DNA of 63,222 nt from Pseudomonadota bacterium (GTDB taxonomy: Bacteria; Bdellovibrionota_C; UBA2361; OMII01). The stretch is from positions 1 to 63,222 of the forward strand of contig JAPLFS010000020.1 in NCBI GenBank assembly GCA_026390555.1. The letters run 5' to 3'. Under the pieces are notes generated by a model that was not told where the DNA came from, did no database searches, and saw nothing but the letters and a program-made list of their open reading frames with translations. Position 1 is the stretch's first letter; each line of letters starts with the position of its first letter. The position numbers and the translations under genes are program-made. Below are positions 1 through 8,578 of the stretch, in pieces.

Positions 1-122
1 TGCTCAGGATCGATGCCAATCCGCTACGCGGTAAAACTCATAACTGGAGAGCCGGATGCGGGAGATCCGCCAGTCCGGTTCGGAGGGAGGGGAGGGGCTA
101 ATGCCCCCTCTTCTACCCCTAT
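1..122 (+). other. Group II intron 3' end (domains V and VI), truncated by window edge
   Basis: Positions 49-81 fold as a domain V hairpin. GAGCCGGA pairs with TCCGGTTC, including the AGC catalytic triad opposite GUU. A GC-rich upper stem (GCGG/CCGC) carries a GAGA-type loop and there is an internal bulge. Positions 82-122 can form a G-rich/C-rich domain VI helix with an unpaired A near the 3' end, ending in CTACCCCTAT, a typical group II 3' terminus. The intron-encoded reverse transcriptase, if present, would lie to the left of the window. What is seen is the ribozyme tail; the intron class is not determined. Confidence 0.75.
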
Positions 123-137
123 CCAGTGGGGAGGAGC

Positions 138-500
138 TTACGCCTTAGCGAAGCCCTGGGACCGCCACTCTCCAGAGTGGCTAGGTATAAATGTTCAGGT
201 TGACGATCCACTTCATGGCCGGTCGGATACCGGCGTTCCCAGGGGAGGGGCTTACGCCTAGGCGAAGCGCTGGGACCGCCACTCTCCAGAGTGGCTGGGT
301 ACAAATGCTCAGGTTGACGATCCCTTCATGGCCGGTCGGATACCGGCGTTCCCAGGGGAGGGGCTTACGCCTTAGCGAAGCCCTGGGACCGCCACTCTCC
401 AGAGTGGCTAGGTACAAATGCTCAGGTTGACGATCCCCTTCATGGCCGGTCGGATACCGGCGTTCCCAGGGGAGGTGCTTACGCCTAGGCGAAGCGCTGG
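138..500 (+). repeat. 113-114 bp tandem repeat, three full copies plus a partial fourth
   Basis: Copies begin at about 138, 251, 364 and 478 (partial). Each contains an inverted repeat GCCACTCT-CC-AGAGTGGC, a second hairpin GCCGGT-CGGAT-ACCGGC, and a GC-rich tail. The copies differ mainly at single bases. Open frames through the array exist on both strands but only follow the repeat period, and nothing suggests they are translated. A related piece in inverted orientation occurs at 56668-56727, so this is a dispersed family that expanded here next to the group II intron end. Confidence 0.85.
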
Positions 501-616
501 GAACACCGTTATCCAAATACTCCCCTACCGATCATCGGTTTCTAGGAGGCGCTTAGGCTGCTAGGATGGGGAAGGAACGAGATAAACTGTTCAAATAACC
601 AAGGGTCTTAGTCCGT

Positions 617-2299
617 ATGTCAAAAGCAGTTGCATATTTCTCAATGGAGATCGGTATTCATCCTGAACTGCCTACCTACTCTGGTGGGCTTGGGATCTTG
701 GCAGGTGATACGATCAGGGCAGCAGCCGATCTAGGCGTCCCCATGGTTGCCGTAACTCTTCTACACCGCAAGGGCTACGCGCGGCAGAGCTTTAACAACG
801 AAGGATGGCAGATGGAGGCCCCCGAACAGTGGGATCCAGAGCAGCTCCTGACAAGGTGTCAGCCGATTATCGAGGTACCGCTAAGAGACCGCCTCGTGCG
901 GGTACAGGCCTGGAAGCATATCGAGGTCGGAGCTAACGGGCAGGTTGTTCCGATCATCTTTCTCGATACCGATGTAGTTGAGAACGATCCTAACGATCGC
1001 CGCATTACAGACTCACTCTACGGAGGCGATCAACATACCCGCATTCTGCAAGAGCTCGTACTAGGAGTTGGTGGAGTACGGATGCTGCAAGCGCTCGGAT
1101 ACCCTGAGACTACGATCTACCATATGAATGAAGGGCACGCGGCCTTTCTACTCTTAGAGCTTATACCGCAGGGTTGGGCCTTTAATATGGAGAGTGAGGT
1201 AGAGCAGGTTCGCCAGCGCTCTGTATTTACAACCCACACCCCCGTAGAGGCTGGACACGACGTGTTCGCAGCCGATCTGCTTGAGCAATACCTAAGCAAA
1301 GAGCATCTGCAGAAGGCCTTGCCTATCTTCGAAAACAACTCCCTTAACATGACCAAGCTTGCGCTCCGTTTTTCAGGTACGGTAAACGCCGTATCACGCA
1401 GGCACATGGACGTTACAAAGCAGATGTTTCCAGAGGCCGAGGTCGTTGCAATTACAAACGGTGTGCACGCGGTGCGTTGGACCGCACCCCCCTTTGCTAA
1501 GCTCTTTGATCGATACGTGCCAGGTTGGCGACAACGCAGCGAGCAGCTACGCCAGGTTACTATCGTACCGACCGAGGATATTCAGGAGGCGCATAGGGAG
1601 GCCCGCGCCAACCTGCTGCAGAAAATTCAGGAAAAATACGGCGTGTCGTTTGGAGGCCCTGGGATCCTGATCGGATTCGCCAGGCGCTCAACTGAGTACA
1701 AGCGCCCGATGCTGCTCTTTCGTGACCTGCCGAGATTGCAGGCGCTCGCTGCGCGCTTTGGTCCGATTAACATTGTGTTTGCCGGTAAGGCCCACCCACG
1801 AGATGATTGGGGCAAACACCTGATCAAACAGATCCATGATATCGCACCTAAAGTTGGGGATCTGATCCGTGTTGCATACCTACCTAACTATGATATCGAT
1901 CTGGCGGCCTCTCTTGTCTCCGGTGTTGACCTATGGCTCAACACCCCAAGAGCGCCCCTTGAGGCCTCCGGTACCAGTGGCATGAAGTGCGCACTGAACG
2001 GCATTCCGAGTCTCAGTATCGCCGATGGTTGGTGGATTGAGGGTGGAGTGCAGGGAGTTACCGGTTGGGTGGTGCGTAGCCCCCTTAATGATGGCGGAGT
2101 AGCGGCGATCGATCAGGACGATGCTGATGCTAATGCGCTCTATGAGCAGCTTGAACACCATGTATTGCCCTGTTTCTACGAACCTTCGGCACGTTGGGCT
2201 GAGGTGATGAGAAACGCTATCGCACTCAATGGCTCCTTCTTTAATACCCACCGCATGGTCGACCAGTATCGCATGATAGCCTATGAACGGTTTGCGTGA
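617..2299 (+). CDS. glgP: Alpha-glucan (glycogen/maltodextrin) phosphorylase, short form
   Basis: This enzyme phosphorolyses alpha-1,4-glucans to glucose-1-phosphate (GT35 family, PLP cofactor). The N-terminus has the YFSMEIG...PTYSGGLGILAGD signature. Near residues 449-461 is the PLP-lysine motif EASGTSGMKCALNG, with Lys at about 457, followed by an IADGWWIEG segment. At 560 residues it is shorter than the roughly 800-residue enzymes and fits the compact alpha-glucan phosphorylase subfamily. ATG at 617 is the first sensible start; an AAGGG lies somewhat far upstream. Its TGA overlaps the GTG of the next gene, so the two are probably translationally coupled. Confidence 0.93.
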   Translation: MSKAVAYFSMEIGIHPELPTYSGGLGILAGDTIRAAADLGVPMVAVTLLHRKGYARQSFNNEGWQMEAPEQWDPEQLLTRCQPIIEVPLRDRLVRVQAWKHIEVGANGQVVPIIFLDTDVVENDPNDRRITDSLYGGDQHTRILQELVLGVGGVRMLQALGYPETTIYHMNEGHAAFLLLELIPQGWAFNMESEVEQVRQRSVFTTHTPVEAGHDVFAADLLEQYLSKEHLQKALPIFENNSLNMTKLALRFSGTVNAVSRRHMDVTKQMFPEAEVVAITNGVHAVRWTAPPFAKLFDRYVPGWRQRSEQLRQVTIVPTEDIQEAHREARANLLQKIQEKYGVSFGGPGILIGFARRSTEYKRPMLLFRDLPRLQALAARFGPINIVFAGKAHPRDDWGKHLIKQIHDIAPKVGDLIRVAYLPNYDIDLAASLVSGVDLWLNTPRAPLEASGTSGMKCALNGIPSLSIADGWWIEGGVQGVTGWVVRSPLNDGGVAAIDQDDADANALYEQLEHHVLPCFYEPSARWAEVMRNAIALNGSFFNTHRMVDQYRMIAYERFA

Positions 2300-3183
2300 G
2301 TGCGAAGGATGTGCGCCATAACGAAATAGCCCTAAAACATTCAAACGGGCGCGCTATTTATGCCAGCACCTTCGGAGCCCGTGATTTTAAAAAAGTAGTT
2401 TTCTATAGCCACGGCTTTCCGGCGAGTCGCTTCGAGGCGACTTTAGCGCACCGCGTTGCGCTTGAGATGGGACTAACGATCATCGCACTCGACCGCCCCG
2501 GATTTGGGGGCTCTGAGTGGTATCCAGAGAGACGCTTTGAGGATTGGGCAAGTGACGTAGAGTTAGTGGCAAACCATGTCGGGGTGCAGAGCTTTGGAAT
2601 CCTTGGTGTATCCGGGGGAACTCCGACGGCGGTCGCTGCTGCTGGATTACTCTCGGCACGAGTAACGAGGCTTGTAATAGTGAGCGGAGTTGCTCCGATG
2701 GTAGATTCCAAGGCCCTAGAGGGGATGAATATCGCTAATAAAGCTCTGATACGGTTAGGGCAGCGCTATAAAAAGCTTGGACGCCTCTTAATCGGCTCAA
2801 TCGCTACGATCTGGCGCCTTATGCCGGGCTCAGTTGCGCTCTGGTTTGGAACCCTACTCCCCAAACCAGATATAGAGATCGTATCACGCCCCGAGGTTTC
2901 AGTAGTGCTAGCGCGAAATATGCGGGAATCTTTGCGGCAAGGGATCAGGGGTGCAGTGACAGAATTTATGCTACTGATCTCTGATTGGTCGCCGTTATTA
3001 GGGCGTGTTACGGTACCAACCTCTATTTGGCACGGTGATAAAGACACCTATGTGCCGCTTGGCATGGCCATAATTCTCGCTAATAGCATTAAGGACAGCA
3101 ATTTTCATACGGTAGTGGGTGGTGGACACTTTATGATAGTTGATAGACTGACCACAATTCTGACAGACTTTGTGAATAAGTAA
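2296..3183 (+). CDS. Alpha/beta-fold hydrolase
   Basis: A 295-residue alpha/beta hydrolase. The oxyanion-type SHGFPASR segment is followed by the nucleophile elbow GVSGG (Ser about 106), the acid in WHGDKDTYVP (Asp about 250) and the catalytic His in GGGHFM (about 278). Substrate unknown. The GTG start overlaps the glgP stop (GTGA), which supports co-translation with the phosphorylase. The last codons abut a MITE: the 8-bp target duplication and the first bases of the element supply the stop codon, so the original C-terminus may have differed slightly. Confidence 0.85.
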   Translation: MSAKDVRHNEIALKHSNGRAIYASTFGARDFKKVVFYSHGFPASRFEATLAHRVALEMGLTIIALDRPGFGGSEWYPERRFEDWASDVELVANHVGVQSFGILGVSGGTPTAVAAAGLLSARVTRLVIVSGVAPMVDSKALEGMNIANKALIRLGQRYKKLGRLLIGSIATIWRLMPGSVALWFGTLLPKPDIEIVSRPEVSVVLARNMRESLRQGIRGAVTEFMLLISDWSPLLGRVTVPTSIWHGDKDTYVPLGMAIILANSIKDSNFHTVVGGGHFMIVDRLTTILTDFVNK

Positions 3184-3394
3184 CTGGTCACGGTAGTTTA
3201 ATGTCGCAATTCAAGCTACTCAGATTACGGCGAAGTTTCATAGGTAATTCGATTGGTCGTCCCCTGATCGGGGACGGCAGATTTTGTGACCAGTTAATGT
3301 TTTCACCCCCGATTGGCTCCGCAAATCGGCCCCTTAGGGGCTATTGAGTGTCATTACCGTATGCGAATATTTCTGGAATATGCTGACTAGTTAC
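3180..3394 (+). mobile_element. MITE family B, copy 1 (215 bp)
   Basis: Non-coding 215-bp element with terminal inverted repeats GTAACTGGTCA / TGACTAGTTAC and three internal hairpins (GTCCCC-GGGGAC, GATTTGC-GCAAATC, CCCC-TTA-GGGG). It is flanked by GTGAATAA and GTGAATAC, an 8-bp target duplication with one mismatch. A near-identical copy lies in inverted orientation at 51720-51935. The tips begin GTAA and duplicate 8 bp, both properties of IS66-family elements. Compared with the IS66 remnant at 16779 the tip matches at about 10 of 15 positions, so cross-mobilisation by an IS66-type transposase is inferred. Confidence 0.85.
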
Positions 3395-3402
3395 GTGAAT
3401 AC

Positions 3403-4773
3403 ATGATAGATCTTACTTCAGTTTTGCCCCTTATAGCTGAGCGCAATCTTCATGCGCTGCGTGACCTATTGCTCGATGTCGCACCGGTTGAGATTGCAGA
3501 GCTCCTGCAAACCCTCTCCGATGAGGAGCGGGTACTTATATTTCGTATCCTGCCGCGTGATAAAGCCGCGCTGATCTTTGCCGAGCTTGATGTAGATGTG
3601 CAGGAGCTGCTGCTGAGTGGGCTGGGTGACCGACAAACGGCTCGGTTACTCGATGAGATGGCGGCCGATGATCGTACCGCACTACTCGAAGAGATCCCTG
3701 CTGAGGCAGCGCGCCAACTGCTTACCCTGCTCTCAAAAGAGGAGCGTGAGGTTGCGCTCACCCTTCTCGGATATCCTGAGGGCAGTGTTGGTCGACTCAT
3801 GTCGCCAGACTATCTTACGATCCACTCCGACTGGAAGGTGCGCGAGGTACTCGATCATATTCGTGGCAATGGCCAGGAGAGCGCCTCACTAGATACCTTC
3901 TACGTTGTGGATGCCAAGGGTAAATTGGTTGATGAGATCTCCATTAAACTAATCCTGCTTGCATCGCCCGATCAAGAGGTGGCAGCGCTAATGAACTTCA
4001 CCTTCGAATCGCTCGATGTGCACTCATATCAGGAGCAGGCGGTCGAGCTTTTTCGCAAGTACGATCGATCAACCCTGCCGGTGGTTGATTCCGCTGGAAT
4101 CCTGCTTGGAATCGTTACAGTAGATGACATTCTTGACGTTGAGGAGCAGGAGGTCACCGAGGATATTCAAAAACTCGGAGGTAGCGAAGCGCTCGAAGAT
4201 CCTTATATCAAGACCCCCGTTGCAACCCTTATTAGAAAGCGGGCGCATTGGCTGGTTGTGCTCTTTATCGGAGAGATGTTGACGGCATCGGCGATGGTGG
4301 AGTTTGCCGATGAGATCCAACGCGCTGTTGTGCTCGCACTCTTTGTGCCCCTTATTATCTCAAGTGGTGGAAATTCGGGTAGCCAGGCATCAACCATAAT
4401 CATTCGAGCTCTCGCGGTCGGCGAAATTCGACTTAAGGATTGGATTAAGGTCTTCCAGAGAGAGTTAACGGCCGGCGCGGTACTCGGTCTTCTGCTCGGT
4501 ACGCTAGGATTTTTTAGGGTAGTAATCTGGGCACAGTTCTCTCCTATGTATGGAGAGCACTGGTTGGCGCTAGCCTTTACAGTGTTCTTCTCACTTACCT
4601 GCGTAGTGGCTCTGGGAAGTATCTCAGGGGCGATGCTCCCCTTTATTCTCAAGCGGCTTAAATTTGATCCGGCAACATCATCTGCACCATTTGTTGCAAC
4701 GATAGTGGATGTGGCGGGCCTTGTTATCTACTTTACTATCGCGGCGATGCTTCTAGCTGGCAGGCTGCTTTAG
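3403..4773 (+). CDS. mgtE: Magnesium transporter MgtE
   Basis: Inner-membrane Mg2+ channel gated by cytosolic Mg2+. Three regions are visible: an N-terminal superhelical domain (residues about 1-125, rich in LSDEER/LLSKEER repeats), a CBS-pair domain (about 130-250, with the repeated LDTFYVVDAKGKLV and STLPVVDSAGILLGIVTVDDIL elements), and a C-terminal membrane domain with five hydrophobic segments (about 280-456) including the conserved SGGNSGSQAST pore signature. Length 456 is normal. It starts just 8 bp after a MITE, so its native promoter may have been displaced or replaced. It converges with the transglycosylase gene, and their 3' ends overlap by 21 bp. Confidence 0.95.
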   Translation: MIDLTSVLPLIAERNLHALRDLLLDVAPVEIAELLQTLSDEERVLIFRILPRDKAALIFAELDVDVQELLLSGLGDRQTARLLDEMAADDRTALLEEIPAEAARQLLTLLSKEEREVALTLLGYPEGSVGRLMSPDYLTIHSDWKVREVLDHIRGNGQESASLDTFYVVDAKGKLVDEISIKLILLASPDQEVAALMNFTFESLDVHSYQEQAVELFRKYDRSTLPVVDSAGILLGIVTVDDILDVEEQEVTEDIQKLGGSEALEDPYIKTPVATLIRKRAHWLVVLFIGEMLTASAMVEFADEIQRAVVLALFVPLIISSGGNSGSQASTIIIRALAVGEIRLKDWIKVFQRELTAGAVLGLLLGTLGFFRVVIWAQFSPMYGEHWLALAFTVFFSLTCVVALGSISGAMLPFILKRLKFDPATSSAPFVATIVDVAGLVIYFTIAAMLLAGRLL

Positions 4774-5706
4774 GGCCGAGGGCTTATTTGGGAGCTTAGT
4801 TGGTTGGGGGGAGGGACTGTCCACCTCCTTGCGAATTCCAGCGCTCAGAGCTAAGACAGCATCGATATAGGTCTCACTCTTGTTGTATCTCCAGATAATT
4901 GAACGCCTCTCCGCCAGAGATAAATCTGCTCGGTAACCGTAACCGCTCAGGTAATTGGCTACAGACCAGGCCGCGTCAATAGGGCTGTAGAGCGAAACGT
5001 GGCCGTTCTTATCTCCATCAACTCCAAAACGCAGAAATGCTGAGGGCAGAAACTGCGGCAAGCCAAATGCACCAGCGCTTGATCCGGTTACCTTAAGTAC
5101 CGGCACATTATTACGCTTACCGATCTCTATTAAAGCCGGGATCTCTGGCAGAAAGGTCGTTTCAAGATAGCGCCCGCGCTCCTTTAGCGCTTCGAAAGTT
5201 ATGCTGAGGTCCTTTTTTCTCTGAAGCTTATAATTGTGCGCCAAATTATCAGGCGCACAGACCGAGGCTAGGCGCGAGAGCCTGTAGGCCACCAATTCAT
5301 GTCCGGTATTTTCTCCTATGCGGGACTCTATAACTAAGATAGCTACGATCGTTTCTGGCGGAATGTGTAGTTTCTTTTGTATGTCATCGAAGAGCGTTTT
5401 ATTTTCTCGGATAAAGTTCGCTCCGAGCAGTAGAAACGAAGTGCGATTAAAGTTGGTGTATATAGAGGATGATTCACGAGGCTTTACAGAGAAGGGCACA
5501 AAGGTAAAACGGGGCATGTGGGGATTTTTATAAATGTGGTTAATGTCCTGTTCCTTTACGCCGATATCGCGTAGTCGTCCAACGAGATAATCCCAGCCAC
5601 GATAAGGTGAGTGCGGTGAAGCGGAAGCAACATAATTTGTAGATAGTGAGAGCACAACGGCTGCAAAAATTGCGTAGGTTCTTCTGATAACAGAAACCGT
5701 AGTCAC
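4753..5706 (-). CDS. Lytic murein transglycosylase, MltB/SLT_2 type
   Basis: A 317-residue exported peptidoglycan lytic transglycosylase. An N-terminal signal peptide (about residues 1-30, ending around VASA) precedes the catalytic domain. The catalytic glutamate lies in VLVIESRIGENTG. The SAGAFGLPQFLPSAFLRFGVDGDKNG segment and the following PIDAAWSVANYL are typical of MltB. The C-terminus is a Pro/Lys-rich tail. The GTG start overlaps the holA stop (GTGA), giving a two-gene unit transcribed leftward with holA. No lipobox is obvious, so it is probably periplasmic rather than anchored. Confidence 0.88.
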   Translation of the reverse strand: MTTVSVIRRTYAIFAAVVLSLSTNYVASASPHSPYRGWDYLVGRLRDIGVKEQDINHIYKNPHMPRFTFVPFSVKPRESSSIYTNFNRTSFLLLGANFIRENKTLFDDIQKKLHIPPETIVAILVIESRIGENTGHELVAYRLSRLASVCAPDNLAHNYKLQRKKDLSITFEALKERGRYLETTFLPEIPALIEIGKRNNVPVLKVTGSSAGAFGLPQFLPSAFLRFGVDGDKNGHVSLYSPIDAAWSVANYLSGYGYRADLSLAERRSIIWRYNKSETYIDAVLALSAGIRKEVDSPSPQPTKLPNKPSALKQPAS

Positions 5707-6722
5707 CGCAGCCGCCCGTTGCTAGGTGTTGCGTTATAAGCGAGCGAGCTCAGTAGTGCTGCTGGACCAAGCGAGCGATCCTTTAGACGAAAATCAGTTT
5801 TGAGCAGCACCTCCGTGCAGTGCTCTATCTGCGCCATTGAGAGCCGCTTTGCTAGCGGCAGATACTTGGTAAAGAGCCAGGGAGTTAGAGCGAGATCGTT
5901 CCGTATATCCTGCTGAGAGAATCCACGGTCCAGCAGCGTACGGATTCTAAAGATGGTAACGAATGTTTTCGTAAGAAGCCCCATTAACATCATTGGGACA
6001 GAGCCCTGATTCAGTAATTGATGTAGAAGCACCTCGGTTTGTATCCGCTTCGAGCCAAGGAGTGAATCGGCGAGTGTAAAGTCGCTGGCAATCGAGCGCC
6101 CCGGCTCTAGGGCGCTTAGCGCAACGGTCGTCGGAGGGTCGCCGTTCAGGTAGAGAGAGAACTTTTCAATTAGGTGTGTGATGTCATCCGGATCCTCTGT
6201 AGCGAGTGAAAGGACCAACTCAACTACCTGATCGGGGGCATCTTCAACGCCGCTCTGTCTAAGCTCCTTTTCAGTCCAGCGTGATAACTCTGCGCCTTTT
6301 AGCTCCTCAAAGGCGCAGTGGATACCGAATTTAGCGATCTCTTTTTTAAAATTGGGACTATTCGGTAGGCCATCACCGATTAGTATCAGGTGTACCCCCT
6401 GTATCTGCCGAGCGATAAAGGCTGAGAGCGGTTCAAGATCAATTACCTTGGCTTTTTCAAGCGAGCGAAATACGGCGAAACGGACCGGTTCAAATAGCGA
6501 GGGCTCACCGACATCATTCAGGAAGGAGGAGATAGTTAGGCGCCCCTGCTCTCCGAATGAAAAGGTCGAGGGCCTTGAACCCTTGCTGATAAACTGATCG
6601 AGAAGGTATACGAGCGCCCGCTCACGCCGTACCCGATCAGGTGATGTCACCACCAGGCAGAGCGGGCAGACCTTGCCACTAACAATTTCCTTAAGGCGCA
6701 CAGCAGCGCTTGAAGCTCGCAT
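5703..6722 (-). CDS. holA: DNA polymerase III, delta subunit
   Basis: Clamp-loader delta subunit, 339 residues, a normal length. The N-terminal region begins like HolA AAA+-like domains (VCPLCLVVTSPDRVRRERALVYLLDQF), with a degenerate P-loop as expected for delta. The C-terminal two-thirds has the helical collar pattern: LADSLLGSKRIQTEVLLHQLLNQGSVPMMLMGLL..., then an ATPWLF/KYLPLAKRLS-type segment and a DFRLKD segment near the end. It opens an apparent two-gene transcript with the transglycosylase. Recognition is by family pattern and not by a single catalytic motif, so confidence is a little lower than for the enzymes. Confidence 0.85.
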   Translation of the reverse strand: MRASSAAVRLKEIVSGKVCPLCLVVTSPDRVRRERALVYLLDQFISKGSRPSTFSFGEQGRLTISSFLNDVGEPSLFEPVRFAVFRSLEKAKVIDLEPLSAFIARQIQGVHLILIGDGLPNSPNFKKEIAKFGIHCAFEELKGAELSRWTEKELRQSGVEDAPDQVVELVLSLATEDPDDITHLIEKFSLYLNGDPPTTVALSALEPGRSIASDFTLADSLLGSKRIQTEVLLHQLLNQGSVPMMLMGLLTKTFVTIFRIRTLLDRGFSQQDIRNDLALTPWLFTKYLPLAKRLSMAQIEHCTEVLLKTDFRLKDRSLGPAALLSSLAYNATPSNGRLR

Positions 6723-6793
6723 AGGTGGTATCTAAGATAGCGTTTAAGGCTAGGATAGCTCTTGGGTGGCGTCGCCCGCAAGGGTCGAGAGGC

Positions 6794-8395
6794 CTACCCT
6801 TTTGAGCCCACAGCTACAGGAGAGGCACCCCGGACCTCAGCGCTAACGCCATCGGCATAGCTCTTAAAGTTGTTAATGAATAGGTTCGCTAGCCTGTTAG
6901 CCGCCGCATCGTAGGTGGCCGTGTCCTTCCAGGTGTTTCTAGGGATAAGAACCTCAGAGGGCACCCCCGAACAGGCGCTAATCACATCAAATCCAAAGAC
7001 CGGATCGCGCTGAGTTGGGGCCTGTAGCAGCTCTCCACTATGAATAGCGTCGATAATCTTGCGTGTTAGGCTCAGTTTCATGCGAGAGCCTGTTCCATAA
7101 GCACCCCCCGTCCAGCCGGTATTAACCAACCACACGTTTGCCTTGTGCTCACGCATACGGGTTGCAAGGAGCTCTGCGTACTTGGCCGGATGCCAGACCA
7201 GAAACGGCCCACCAAAGCAGGGAGAGAATGTAGCCGAGGGCTCAGTCACTCCGACCTCGGTCCCAGCTACTTTAGCAGTGTAGCCACTGATAAAATGGTA
7301 CATGGCGTGTGGAGCCGAGAGCTTGCTGACCGGAGGGAGCACTCCAAAAGCATCACAGGTCAGAAAGATAATATCTGCAGGGTGCCCTGCTACGCACGGA
7401 ATTTTAGCGTTACGAATGAACTCTATTGGATATGCCCCACGCGTGTTCTCTGTAATCGATGAATCATGGAACTGCACCTCACGGTTCTCCTGATCGAGCA
7501 CTACGTTCTCAAGTACTGAGCCGAAACGGAGCGCCTGAAATATATCAGGCTCCGATTCCGGTGTAAGGTCGATAGCCTTTGCATAACAACCCCCCTCGAT
7601 GTTGAAGATTCCGGTGTCTGACCAACAGTGCTCGTCATCTCCGATTAAGAGCCGCTTCGGATCCGCGGAGAGCGTTGTTTTGCCCGTTCCCGATAATCCG
7701 AATAGCAGGCTTGAGCGATCTGAACTTTTATCCGCCGTTGCTGAGCAGTGCATCGAAAGCACCCCACGCTTCGGCATCAGGTAGTTCATGACCGTAAAGA
7801 CCCCCTTCTTCATCTCGCCGGCATATTCGGTGCCGAGTATAACGAGCTCGCCCCTTTCAAGGTTTAGATCGATACTGGTCTTTGAGGTCATGCCGGGTGT
7901 GTGTCGATTGGCAGGAAATCGACCGGCGTTAATGATAAGCAGATCCGGATTTCCAAAGTTATCAAGCTGAGCTTGAGTTGGTCGGATCAGCATCGTATGC
8001 ATGAAGATGGCATGGTAGGGACGACAGCAAATAATGCGAACCTTAATCTGAGAGGCAGGGTCCCAGCCTGCAAATCCGTCGAAACAATAGAGCGTCTCCC
8101 TGGTATTGAGGTAATCAACGGCACGCTCACGATTGATCTCAAATATGTTTGGATCGAGCGCTACGTTAACTGAGCCCCACCAGATGTTACCCTCTGATTC
8201 TGGATTTTTAACGATGCGCTTATCCTTAGGGGAGCGACCAGTTTTAGCCCCCGAATAGGCAACTAGGGCCCCGGTCGATGCGAGGCGTGTGCCAGGCTCG
8301 TGCAGGATCGCCTCTTCATATAGCCGGCATGGAGCAAGGTTGCGATAAACGGTTTTTACGGTTATTCCGTGCTCGACTAGGGAAAAATTCGACAT
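6794..8395 (-). CDS. pckA: Phosphoenolpyruvate carboxykinase (ATP)
   Basis: Converts oxaloacetate and ATP to PEP, CO2 and ADP, the first committed step of gluconeogenesis. The 533-residue length is standard. Visible motifs are the [14 protein letters not shown] substrate loop near residue 50, the kinase-1a P-loop [11 protein letters not shown] near 235-245, the metal-binding DDEHCW just after it, and the [15 protein letters not shown] segment near 430. The ATG at 8393-8395 is preceded by GTGGAGCAATT, a good ribosome binding site. It lies 70 bp upstream of holA, so separate or read-through transcription is possible. Confidence 0.97.
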   Translation of the reverse strand: MSNFSLVEHGITVKTVYRNLAPCRLYEEAILHEPGTRLASTGALVAYSGAKTGRSPKDKRIVKNPESEGNIWWGSVNVALDPNIFEINRERAVDYLNTRETLYCFDGFAGWDPASQIKVRIICCRPYHAIFMHTMLIRPTQAQLDNFGNPDLLIINAGRFPANRHTPGMTSKTSIDLNLERGELVILGTEYAGEMKKGVFTVMNYLMPKRGVLSMHCSATADKSSDRSSLLFGLSGTGKTTLSADPKRLLIGDDEHCWSDTGIFNIEGGCYAKAIDLTPESEPDIFQALRFGSVLENVVLDQENREVQFHDSSITENTRGAYPIEFIRNAKIPCVAGHPADIIFLTCDAFGVLPPVSKLSAPHAMYHFISGYTAKVAGTEVGVTEPSATFSPCFGGPFLVWHPAKYAELLATRMREHKANVWLVNTGWTGGAYGTGSRMKLSLTRKIIDAIHSGELLQAPTQRDPVFGFDVISACSGVPSEVLIPRNTWKDTATYDAAANRLANLFINNFKSYADGVSAEVRGASPVAVGSKG

Positions 8396-8578
8396 AATTG
8401 CTCCACCTGCACAGGGTCAAGATCCGTGTTTAATCCAGCACTTAGGGTAACACAAAGGAGCATCTACTATCAAAGGCCTTGTCGCAAGTTGCTGAAATAG
8501 CAGGCTATGTGTGCGCACATAGCGATTTTACATATGGTACGGTTGGTGCCGAGATGAGCAGTATCTGAATACGAATAT

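Noticed and set aside
138-500. CRISPR-like array
   Set aside because: Units are contiguous 113-114 bp repeats without unique spacers and there are no cas genes.
13-516. Overlapping open frames on both strands at the left end
   Set aside because: They simply follow the tandem repeat and the intron end; the amino-acid repeats mirror the DNA period.
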